Below are positions 12,184 to 20,873 of a stretch of 64,000 nt of DNA, in pieces (the stretch's first letter is position 1; each line of letters begins with the position of its first letter). A program made the position numbers and the translations under genes. The notes beneath the pieces were generated by a model. It saw only the letters and a program-made list of their open reading frames with translations. It ran no database searches and had not been told where the DNA came from. Origin of the DNA: Tridacna crocea (taxonomy: Eukaryota; Mollusca; Bivalvia; Cardiida; Cardiidae); the NCBI GenBank assembly GCA_943736015.1, contig OX031063.1, positions 20,877,501-20,941,500 on the forward strand, in the 5' to 3' direction.

Positions 12184-13369
12184 GTCTTATGTTATTGGAC
12201 CGTATTTTACTTCTCAAAATGTGACCCCTTTCTGAGACAAATGACCCCCAAATATCAGGATTAGGGGGACACAATGACCCCCTTAAGAAAATGTCTAGGG
12301 AAAACCCTGAGTTTCAAACTTAAAACTTATAGATTTCACCACTTATAAACTCTGCTTCAAATTGATAAGTAAGTTAGAATTACGACCTGCTTGGTCCTCG
12401 ATACAGAACTCAATTTTGAAAGTGTGTGACTATTGATGACGTAGAGGGCAAACCACCATATTTGTATTGGACTTTCGGATTGACAACTACAGTGAATGAC
12501 AAACGACTTCTTAAATTCTCATTGGTAAAAAAGAATGGATTAAAGTAAATGAAGATAAGAATATGAATTTTTTTTTGTTCGACCTTCTTGCTTTTTAAAA
12601 ATAAGCCGCGAAATGTTAGGTGCGTGATTATTGCTTACACTGGGATACTTTTCAAATTCAAATAACCGTTGACCTACTTCACCAGAAATCAAAACTTGGC
12701 GATCTTATCATTGTGCGTGTCTTAGCCAAAATCGCAGTATCTCTGACACGCTACAGGACGGTTTAGTTGCTAATTTTGCTGTAAACAAATGCACCTTGAT
12801 CGAACTTGGCTGTTTAGGGTTAAGGAACCAGACTGTACAAAATTCAAATTCCGTTGAGTGCACATGCCTTTATAACAGAAGTCGCCGTGTTAGTTGTTTA
12901 GGAATTACACTGGATCTATTTACGTTGGGGAAAAAAGGTAAATTCCCATTGATTTAATCAGTATTTTGAAGCACATTTTGTGTGCTGTTAAAGATTAATC
13001 ATTTATCTAACAATCCATGCCCATTTTATTAGCTGTCAACTAGAGCCGTTGGAAAAGATGTGGTTAAAATCATATTAACAGGGTTGCATCCAGGCCGTGC
13101 GATTGCGGGATTCACGCTTTATTTTTTGCTGACACGCAATTCTGTGAATGTGATGGGGGAGCGATTGCGCAATATCGGTGTAACTCCCGCAAAAAGAAGA
13201 CACAGCTGCGTGCATAAAAGAGAAATTAAAAAAGTCGGGTCTGGTTTCACATCATTTCATTGAAATAATTGGGAGTCCGACAATGCTTCCTTACAATGTA
13301 GACTGCTCCAGGTGTTTAAAGAGGGCTGGGTGTTTAAAGAGGGCTGATATGAAGGCCTGCGAAGACCAG

Positions 13370-13498
13370 AAACAAAAACAGCATCGGAGCAGACCTTCAG
13401 ATTGAAGGTACAACTGATGATATCCTAGCGTAACTCACTTTTCTTACCCTCGTTCACCTTCAGTCTGAAGGTCTGTTCCGATGCAATTTTTGTTACTG
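13370..13498. repeat. Fold-back repeat with CCTTCAGxxTGAAGG inner palindromes
   Basis: The left arm runs AACAAAAACAGCATCGGAGC to CCTTCAGATTGAAGG. The right arm runs CCTTCAGTCTGAAGG to GATGCAATTTTTGTT in inverse order, with a loop of about 45 bp. Each arm tip is itself a small palindrome. A single arm recurs at 5396-5475. Immediately upstream GTGTTTAAAGAGGGCTG occurs twice in tandem. Confidence 0.7.
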
Positions 13499-13499
13499 T

Positions 13500-14214
13500 G
13501 CCAGGAGAAACTACTAAATACTCAAACTAGCACTACTTTCTCTTTCCATTATCATTTCTTTCCATAATGTTTTAATCCTAAAGGTACATGTACATGAATT
13601 TATAAAGGCAAACTTTGAATAAATATGTTTTGAGTAGTTTCCAAAAGTAATAGGTATACTGATCATTATTCCATTTAGATTCACATGATTTTCAATTTTA
13701 TTAATTTGTTAAATTGTTAAGGTGTTGTGAATTTCCTCTATATTTTGGCCCACATCTATTTTTTGATGTCCATCCGAACTTCTCCCCAAAGTCTGACCAC
13801 TTCTCCCCATTTTGAAAAACTTCTCGGAAAAGCCATTGACGGAATTTTGTATGTTTTGGGGAACGTAAACAACTCAAGTAACTGATCAAATGCAGGTTTT
13901 TTTTCTCACGATCAGCGTTTGAATTGAAAATATTTGTATTTGAAACAAAGCAATATTGAATACGCAAGCCACAGATATGTTTAAATCCTAGTTTTGTGCT
14001 CTATTTGGGAAATTATGAGAGTTCAAACTTGTGCACAAAATCTGTACGGAGCTTTCAACTCCTCCTCAATGTCTTTATAAGTCGAGATAAGTGTGGTAAA
14101 AGGTTAATTCATTAAATCAAACCTTGATAACTGACAGACACTTGTCAGAGGTCACTCCGGTCATACATGATTATCTTTACCAATTATGGATGTTGTTGTA
14201 TCAGATCTTGAGCC
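13500..14214. other. Intergenic DNA
   Basis: No gene is seen. 13,955-14,085 is the second copy of the dispersed repeat at 175-310. Confidence 0.5.
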
Positions 14215-14420
14215 TTAACCCTTTACCACACAACCCCAAGGTTTTATAACCCATATAAAGAGAGTTTTTAAAAACATTGTAGGAAAAGGAGAAAATGCTG
14301 GTAACCAGCATTTTCTCCTTTTCCAACAAAGTTTTCTACCCTTTTACACACACCCAAAAATAGTATAATGCCATCCACATTGAAATTGTCGTCTGTAAAT
14401 AAAGCTTACATTAGTTTTTA
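14215..14420 (-). mobile_element. TTAA fold-back MITE, right end eroded
   Basis: TTAACCCTTTACCACACAAC opens the element and the hairpin lies at about 14,270-14,335 with apex GGTAACC. The outer arm bases do not match (TTGTAGG opposite CCAACAA). The L flank fades after GTCGTCTGTAAATAAAGC and the closing TTAA is lost. Confidence 0.75.
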
Positions 14421-14458
14421 ATGGTTGTTCAAGCCTGTACCATTCCAAATTAAGAATG

Positions 14459-14549
14459 ATTGGTTACCAGCATTTTCTCATTTTCCCACAATATTTTAAA
14501 AAGGTTTCTTTTTCAGGGTTGTTGAAGCTTGTGATTGTGTGGTAATGGA
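14459..14549 (+). mobile_element. TTAA fold-back MITE, right half only
   Basis: Begins inside the hairpin at GGTTACCAGCATTTTCTC and continues through the R flank (TTTCAGGGTTGTTGAAG) to GATTGTGTGGTAATGG. The left half and both TTAA sites are missing. Confidence 0.65.
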
Positions 14550-14970
14550 TCAAAAGTATGAAAGGAAAATGTTTTTCTGCCCTTACAGGTTTTTATCTCC
14601 ACTGGCCAAAGGCCAGGGGGCTTATGTCATGGCCCAGTGTCAGTCATGCGTTCGCCCATCCGTCTTTGTGTTAACTTTGATTTCAAACATCTTCTCTGAA
14701 ACTACCCATCCCAATTGGATGAAAATTCACAGAAATGATCCTGCCATGGTCCTCTTCAGAATTTTATGAAAAAAATTGGATTCCTTCAAAAACTCTGCTT
14801 GCCACAGCAACAAAACTAAAAAAAAAACATTTTCAAAAATCTTCTTCTCTGAAACCACAAGGCCCAGAGCTACTGAATTTGGCATGTAGCTTTATCTAAT
14901 AGATCTTTAACAAGTTTCCTCATATTATAGGCCTCTGGGATCAAAATTAGCTCCATTCCTGGGATCACAA

Positions 14971-16607
14971 TAGAGCTGGGTATCGCCAAGAAAAATGTAT
15001 CACGATACTATCACGATATCAGGCAGGCGATACCATATGATATCACGATACTTAATTGATCCAGATATACTTAATGACAGCCTATTAAAAGAGAGACTAT
15101 TTTCATGCCATATGCACAAACAAGATTTTATAGATAGATCTACATGTTCACACTTACATGAATATTAAGCTCTTCAAAAACTTTAGGAACCTTTCCTTAA
15201 ACTGTGCAAACATTTTTGGCAAAATCAATCCAAATGTTTGCTAAAACAAGCAGGTAAGACAATTTGTCTACATGATATTAAGTTTATGAGGATGTTGTGT
15301 TTTGTACTTCAAAAATCAACGGCAATGCAATACCATTTAGAGTTTTTGCTTTATTTAATATCATTCATTTTGGTCCTTTAATTTTAATTTCCAAGCCAGT
15401 TTTAATAAAAAATAGACCTATTTCAAGCATTCGCCGACCATCCCCCCCCCCCCGGTAGATTTATATTTTCATTTCCTAAAACAACAATTTTTTTCACTCA
15501 TGAACAGAATTTTAGCCCCCAACTTATTGTTTTATTCGTAGTTTTTTGTAAATTCACTGTTTAACTTCATTATTAAAAATGTGAAGATAGTTTGAAGTCC
15601 CTCTGATCGGCCGATGCCACGCTGATCATTGTAGTGTCATGGGTTTTCACGGCTTTTTGGGGATCTATTTTTTCGTGACAATTAATCTTTGGAGAAGTAT
15701 TACTACATTATTTAACATCAGTTTGCCATTTTGAATAGCAGGTAACTTTAAAATCTGTCACTTTACACTAGATAAGAGTATTGACACCTATATTACGATC
15801 TAATAAATGACTCGCCAGCTTCCTGATCATGCGCGTGCCCATTGCATTTTATACTGATCGTGTTTAGCCCATATTTCTGCTGGATGCATGAAAGCTAGGT
15901 TATATGAAGCTCTAGATCATAACTTAATGCGTCAGATTGACAATTAGGCAGATACTCTCAGCGTCAAAGACGTCATTTCAAATTTCTCAGCGTCAAAACT
16001 CGCACTATTGTCAACTTCGGAAGACGGTTGCCGATCCGCAGCTCATTCATTTGTTACTTAGAAAGAACAAAAACATTTCAAACTGAGCTATCTTTCGCTA
16101 GCAAATAATCAAATTGCAGCTTATATTCGTCCGGTAAATCAAATGACCTTGTCAGTGAATGCTTTATTTTATCTTACAGTCCTTGTGACAAAAATGTTAA
16201 GGAGGCAAACCGATCTAAACAGCCGCAACTTTTTGGGCACGAACAAAATATGATAACCTTAAAGTATTCCGAATTAGCATCTATATTTAAAACCGGGAAA
16301 ACCCTAGGCAAGAGCGAGTGACTAAACATTTCGCTGCAAATTATTCCCCGAATTGCAAAGTTTTATGAATTTCATTGTTTCTAGGGCGAGTTGTTTGTAT
16401 GTTCTTGTACGTATAGCAGAGACAAATTGTGCGTATTTTTTTCTATTTCATACACGAATCATGTACACTTAAACATGATCACGCACACTGTGCACACGAC
16501 GTAAATGTATCGCCAAGTATCGATACAATGAGTAAGTATCGCGATATACTATCGCCAGCAAAAATATCACGATGCACCGATGCATCGATGATATCGCCCC
16601 AGCTCTA
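14971..16607. mobile_element. hAT-type non-autonomous element with 8-bp target duplication
   Basis: GATCACAA flanks it on both sides (14,963-14,970 and 16,608-16,615), an exact 8-bp duplication as expected for hAT. The termini are TAGAGCTGGG and CCCAGCTCTA. Subterminal regions are rich in TATCGCC, TATCACGATA and ATCGATGCATCG words on both ends. No long open frame exists in 1637 bp, so it is non-autonomous or decayed. Confidence 0.85.
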
Positions 16608-16954
16608 GATCACAAGTTAAACATGGGCTTCTATATATAGTCACTTCAATTTAACATTGATCAGGGGAAATAACTCTTTTTTTTTTTTCAACATTGATCA
16701 AGGGAAATAACTCTTTTATAAAGGATGAAGTTTGTTACTATTTACCTCCCTTGATTATCAAACTGCGGTGATACATGATTGGTACTAGATATTAAGTTTT
16801 TTAATAGAAAATATTCTGTTTTCAAGGAATGTGATTCATTTTGATGCTAATAGTTATGAGCACATGAGTGGGATAATAAATTCATAGTAAGGTTTCTATC
16901 ATTCTGTTTTTTTTTTCCCAGAACTTTACCTTTCATGCCAATGAATTAACCTTG

Positions 16955-17056
16955 GCCCCTATTCACCAACCGTTCCTGGGAATATTCTTAGTCTTATTCT
17001 CCAAGATTTTCTACATTTGTAAGTAACACAACTCGAATGGTTGGTGAACACGGGCC
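16955..17056. mobile_element. Small fold-back MITE (GGCCC...TTCACCAACC)
   Basis: GGCCCCTATTCACCAACCGTTC at the left is mirrored by GAATGGTTGGTGAACACGGGCC at the right. The interior is about 55 bp. The style resembles the longer element at 60,991-61,181 but the sequence differs. Confidence 0.6.
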
Positions 17057-17439
17057 CTGCTTGTATTGCCTGACAGTGTTCATTGTTATCGAAGGCCCCC
17101 TTTTTCAGGGTCATGAACTCTTCAATTTGTTAAAAAGCCTGTGGAGCGATACAGGGCCATCATGGCCCTCTTGTTTGATCGAGTCGAAAACTGGTCATTT
17201 CAGAGAAGATTGATTAAATGTACCAATAACTGTTTATGACAGAGATAGAATGGCTGTACCAGTGTTACACATGTATTTGAATGATATACCGAGTTGCATC
17301 TCAACATGAAAATGTCAGCAAAGTATGTTTGAAACAGACTGCATAGAGAGTCATGGCAACAAAGCAAATATTTTCAGTTGAAAAAAAAATAGATTTAATT
17401 CTACTTCAAGCATATTCTTTACATAGAATTTGATTTTGA

Positions 17440-17540
17440 AAGAGTAAAAAGCATTGTGGAAAAAGGAGAAAATGTCACCAATTTCTCATTTTTCTCGAAA
17501 TGTTTTCAAAAGCCTTTTATTCAGAATCATTAAGTTCAAC
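17440..17540 (+). mobile_element. TTAA fold-back MITE, badly decayed
   Basis: GCATTGTGGAAAAAGGAGAAAATG and a weak partner CATTTTTCTCGAAATGTTTTC mark an old hairpin, followed by R-flank traces. The ends are not definable. Confidence 0.45.
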
Positions 17541-17768
17541 TAATTCCCACAGAATCCCGACTTTTAACAACCCTGATAAGGAAGCCTTCTGAAAACAATG
17601 TGGGAAAAGGAGAAAATGCTGGTAACCAGCATTTTCTCCTTTTCCCACAATGTTTTCTTCCCATCCCAAAAGAAATTTCAAATTTCCAGTCACTTTAATT
17701 TGTTGTCTTCATATGTTTTCAATTTGGACCAGTCTAAAATTTTGTCATTTGGTAAAGTTAGGAGTTAA
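17541..17768 (-). mobile_element. TTAA fold-back MITE, near-intact
   Basis: The left end is altered to TAATTCCCACAGAATCCC. The hairpin at about 17,598-17,654 has perfect inner arms and apex GGTAACC. The L flank ends TTGGTAAAGTTAGGAGTTAA. Confidence 0.8.
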
Positions 17769-17879
17769 ACAACAGAGTGTTCTGTAAAAGGTTAAATGTT
17801 TGCTTATGAGGAGTGGATATCCATATTATATGTGACCTCATTTGAAGACTAACCTTTTTATCATGTCATTTTGAACTTT

Positions 17880-18095
17880 TTAACTCTTTACCAAATGACA
17901 AAATTTTAAACAGGTCCAAATTGAAAGCACTTGCAGACAACAACATAAACGAAACTCAAAAGTTGAAATTAGTTTCCATCAGGGCAGAAAACATTGTGGG
18001 AATAAGAGAAAATGCTGGTTACCAGCATTTTCTCTTATTCCCACAATGTTTTCAAAAGGCTTCTATCTCGTGGGATTTCTTTGGTAAAGGGTTAA
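17880..18095 (+). mobile_element. TTAA fold-back MITE with matched arm changes
   Basis: TTAACTCTTTACCAAATGAC to GGTAAAGGGTTAA. The hairpin (17,987-18,053) is perfect although both arms differ from most copies: GGGAATAAGAG on the left is answered by CTCTTATTCCC on the right. The R flank is shortened. Confidence 0.88.
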
Positions 18096-18179
18096 TCTAT
18101 TTTTTAGGCTTTATCAGGTGCAAAAATTTCAAGCGTATCCTACTTCAAAGCATTTCTAATCTGTAAATTTTTACCAAAT

Positions 18180-18545
18180 ATTTCAACTAATAATGACCCA
18201 GAGAAAGAAAGAGAGATTTTGAAAACATTGTGTGAGAAGTGCTTGTAACAACCATGAATAAAGAGGATGAAATAACAGGAAATTCCAAACCGTTAAAAAT
18301 AGTTCTAAACAAATGGCAGCGAGCCATGGAATTTTTTTTTTTACTTTTGTTATCTGACAAACACCAAACAATTTCTGACATAACATTTCATTCCGTGTGA
18401 TTTTCTGCTTTATTTTTTTCTCCAAATCTCATAATTCACCACATTGTTGAACAAATGATGGGTGATTCAATTTGAGCAATATTTCCATGTTCCACACTTT
18501 CTCGATAGAGTCTTTTTATACTTAGTCGGGCTTACCAGACAACAA
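18180..18545. other. Intergenic DNA with no recognised feature
   Basis: AT-rich sequence between two fold-back MITEs. No exon, RNA gene or repeat structure is supported. Confidence 0.45.
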
Positions 18546-18547
18546 GT

Positions 18548-18775
18548 TTAACCCATTACCACACAGTCCTTACTTTTGACGCCCCTTAGAAAGAAGCCCT
18601 TAGAAAACACTGTGGGAAAAGGAAAAAATGCTGGTAACCAGCATTTTCTCCTTTTCCCACAATATTTTCTACCCTTCACAAAACCATTTTAAATTTTCAG
18701 TCACTTTTATTTTGTCGTCTGCAAATGCTTTCAATTTGCACAAGTCTAAAATCTTGTTGTCTGGTAATGAGTTAA
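18548..18775 (-). mobile_element. TTAA fold-back MITE, CCCATTACC subtype
   Basis: TTAACCCATTACCACACAG at the left is matched by GGTAATGAGTTAA at the right, a subtype in which both termini have ATTACC instead of TTTACC. The hairpin lies at about 18,603-18,668, apex GGTAACC. Confidence 0.87.
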
Positions 18776-18813
18776 GACTTGTCCAAATTCATTTAGCATT
18801 TGCAGAAACAAAT

Positions 18814-18940
18814 TAATCCTATACCAAACGGAAAAATTTTAGACTGGTCCAAATTGAAAGCACTTGCAGATGACAAATACACATATCTCAAAAACTGAGA
18901 TTTGTGTCAAGCAGGGTTGGAAACATTTTGGGAAAATAAT
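18814..18940 (+). mobile_element. TTAA fold-back MITE, left half only
   Basis: The L terminus TTAATCCTATACCAAACGG and L flank (AAAGCACTTGCAGATGAC) are clear. Similarity stops at the start of the hairpin (CATTTTGGGAAAA). Confidence 0.65.
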
Positions 18941-19194
18941 TATGATAGTTAATAAGTTTTCATGTATCTGGCGGCAGATCAATGCCACTATAGTGACTAC
19001 TGCACTTATTAAGACTTACTCAAATTTTGGTTGTAAGCACCTTTGTAAAATGGGCCATGTACATCTATACATGTGCTCCAAGAGTGTCTTTATCTGTTCT
19101 ATAAACCACACTGCGACAAAAATCAGAATCTTTAAACCACATTGTGACAAAAATCTGACAAAAAGCACATGTATTCACCTCTAGATAGAGCATC

Positions 19195-19395
19195 TTGACT
19201 AAGATACTTGACCAACTTTTTACCTAGTTTAAAAATTTATTTCACTCCCAGCAACTCGGGCGTGGACCTACCATACAAAGATTTGAATGCATTTTAACAC
19301 CTGCCTTGTTTATCATTGGCCTCTACTTGGCCTTTAGGTTCTTGCTTAGCCCTATTCTACACAATCCTAAGTTTGAGAGACCTTGACTGAGAGGA
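19195..19395. other. Intergenic DNA
   Basis: No exon or repeat boundary could be supported here. Confidence 0.4.
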
Positions 19396-19399
19396 CATT

Positions 19400-19460
19400 T
19401 TGTTGGATAAACAGCATTTTCTCCTCTTTCTACCATGTAATCTATCCTTTTCAAAAATAA
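19400..19460. mobile_element. Fold-back MITE fragment
   Basis: CAGCATTTTCTCCTCTTTCTACCATG is one hairpin arm, followed by TATCCTTTTCAAAA. The rest is lost. Confidence 0.4.
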
Positions 19461-19497
19461 GAGTCAACATTTGGATCACAGTCTTGTGCCAAACAGT

Positions 19498-19652
19498 CCC
19501 TGGTCTTTAAGACCCATAGATAGAAGCCTTTAAATTTGACAACAATGTGGTAAAAAGAGAAAATGCTGATTACTAGTGTTTTCTCCTTTTCCTACATCGT
19601 TTTCAAACAGCTTCTTATGTTTAGTCTTTGAAACTCTGAAGAGTGTGGTTAA
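19498..19652. mobile_element. Fold-back MITE hybrid with R flank on both sides
   Basis: The left side reads as a reversed R flank (CCTGGTCTTTAAGACCC and AGAAGCCTTT). The right side after the hairpin also reads as R flank (CAGCTTCTTATG and GAAGAGTGTGGTTAA). An R-R hybrid is not expected from the parent L-R structure and suggests exchange through the central palindrome. Confidence 0.5.
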
Positions 19653-19655
19653 GAG

Positions 19656-19869
19656 TTAACTCTTTACCAAACAACGAAATTTTGAAAGCATTTTGCAGAC
19701 GACAAAATAAATGTGATCAAAACTTGAAATTTTATTTGGAAAGTGTAAAAACTACTCTGGGAAAAGGAGAAAATGCTGGTTACCAGCATTTTCTCCTTTT
19801 CCCACGATGTTTCCAAAGGCTTTCTTTTTCAGCGTCGTTAAAAGATGGCACAGTGTGGTAAAGAGTTAA
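19656..19869 (+). mobile_element. TTAA fold-back MITE, intact
   Basis: TTAACTCTTTACCAAACAAC to GTGTGGTAAAGAGTTAA. The hairpin lies at about 19,755-19,807 with apex GGTTACC. It starts 3 bp after the end of the hybrid copy at 19,498-19,652. Confidence 0.87.
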
Positions 19870-19950
19870 GGGACAAAGAAGGATTTTGTTGTCTACAAAT
19901 GCGTTCAATTTGGTCGAATCTACAATTTTATTATTTGGTAACAGGCTAAA
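19870..19950 (-). mobile_element. Fold-back MITE fragment (L flank)
   Basis: TTGTTGTCTACAAATGCGTTCAATTTGG and ATTATTTGGTAACAGG are the reversed L flank and terminus of a further copy directly next to the element at 19,656-19,869. Confidence 0.5.
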
Positions 19951-20164
19951 AACCAAAACAACAGTGTTTTCTGTCAATTTTGTGGGAGTCTAAAGGTTTT
20001 GTAGTGTACATTTGTTTTTATGTTCAAGGGTCAAGTTATAGGCCATTACACACTTTTTCTCTCCCTTTTGAGTGGTCCCTTAATGCATTATCATGAAAAA
20101 AAAAAGGTTTGCTTGTATTGTGCAAACTGGCAGATGAGGAATTAAATATGGCTTTAGTTATGGG

Positions 20165-20290
20165 ATTTGAGTCTGCAAGGGAAAAGGAGAAAGTGCTAAT
20201 AACCAACATTTTCTCCTATTCTTACAATGGTTTCTAGTGTTCTCAGTAAGGGTCATTAAAAGTGAGATTGTGTGGTAGAGGGTTTTACCA
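20165..20290 (+). mobile_element. TTAA fold-back MITE, decayed
   Basis: GGGAAAAGGAGAAAGTGC, a damaged apex (TAATAACC) and AACATTTTCTCC form a weak hairpin. R flank and GATTGTGTGGTAGAGGG follow. The left flank is missing. Confidence 0.5.
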
Positions 20291-20343
20291 GACAACCACA
20301 ACCGAACATTTGCAGTGGACCCATTTTTTATGCCCCAAGTGTG

Positions 20344-20572
20344 TTAACCCTTTACTCCATAGATACTCATTTCTACGCATTGCTTGTAGGAGCCTTTGGA
20401 AAACATTGTGGCAAAAGGTGAAATTGCTCGTGACGAGCAATTTCACCTTTTGCCACAATGTTTTCTACACCATCAAAAGGCGTCATATACACATAAGAAA
20501 TGGTTTCATCCTTGCTGTTATTTAGGGTCAATTAGAGATACCATAGAAATACCCTATGGGGTAAAGGGTTAA
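20344..20572 (-). mobile_element. TTAA fold-back MITE, distinct subfamily
   Basis: Same plan (TTAA ends, 229 bp) but different sequence. The termini are TTAACCCTTTACTCCATAG and CTATGGGGTAAAGGGTTAA. The central hairpin (about 20,395-20,468) is perfect with arms containing TGGCAAAAGGTGAAATTGC opposite GCAATTTCACCTTTTGCCA and apex CTCGTGACGAG. The outer arm AACATTGTGG is shared with the main family. Confidence 0.85.
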
Positions 20573-20581
20573 TCTTGTGTA

Positions 20582-20818
20582 TTAACCCATTACCACACAA
20601 TACCTACTGTTGCGATCCAGAGAAAGAGTTTTTGAAAATACTGTAGGAAAAGGAGAAAATGCTGATAACAAGCATTAATTTTTCTCCTTTTCCCACAATG
20701 TTTTCTGTCCTTCACAAAACACATTTCAAATTTTCAGTCACTTTTATTTTGTCGTCTGCAAATGCTTCCGATTTGGACAATCCTTAAACACATGTATTGT
20801 TGTTTGGTAATGAGTCAA
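20582..20818 (-). mobile_element. TTAA fold-back MITE, CCCATTACC subtype
   Basis: TTAACCCATTACCACACAAT at the left, with GGTAATGAGTCAA at the right (the TTAA mutated to TCAA). The hairpin has an AAGCATTAATTTTTC insertion near the apex. Confidence 0.8.
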
Positions 20819-20873
20819 AGGATAGAAAACTTTTTGTGTGAAATTACCATTACAGTATTGGAGTTTTTTCTTT

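Larger units (their letters stand above)
10053..12309 (+). mobile_element. Dead hAT-like element (nested)
   Basis: The ends are CAGGGTTTTCCCTGG (10,053) and CTAGGGAAAACCCTG (to 12,309), an inverted pair typical of hAT elements. AGTTTC abuts both sides, a possible eroded target duplication. It encloses a broken TTF-type zinc-finger coding remnant and is interrupted by a second inverted-repeat element at 10,561-11,747. The net length without that insertion is about 1.07 kb, far short of an autonomous hAT. Confidence 0.65.
8314..13038. mobile_element. 4.7-kb element with 50-bp terminal inverted repeats
   Basis: The left end (8314-8363) begins TGACAGCTAATAAAATGGGC and is matched in reverse complement at 12,989-13,038, ending GCCCATTTTATTAGCTGTCA. 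Only about two bases differ over 50. No target duplication is obvious and no transposase is readable, so the superfamily is open. The interior holds a nested dead hAT element (10,053-12,309). Related inverted pieces lie nearer the ends: GAGTGCCCAAACTG near 8610 and its relative CAGTTAGGGCACTC near 9580. Without the nested DNA the element would be about 2.5 kb. Confidence 0.65.
14589..17176 (+). mobile_element. Helentron-like non-autonomous element (with nested hAT)
   Basis: Starts in a T run with TTTTATCTCCACTGGCCAAA and a TCCGTC-type segment. It ends with AGGGCCATCATGGCCC, a stem-loop, followed by CTCTTGTTT. That arrangement (stem-loop close to a fixed 3' end in a T-rich site) fits Helentron-associated short elements of invertebrates. 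The hAT element at 14,971-16,607 and a small fold-back at 16,955-17,056 lie inside. No protein is encoded. The classification is inference. Confidence 0.5.

Noticed and set aside
14539-14769. Open frame of 76 codons
   Set aside because: It spans the end of a MITE fragment and the start of a Helentron-like element; no protein family is recognised.
17880-18775. CRISPR-like array of palindromic repeats
   Set aside because: Repeats are about 229 bp, occur in both orientations, have TTAA ends and no regular spacers, and the DNA is animal nuclear.
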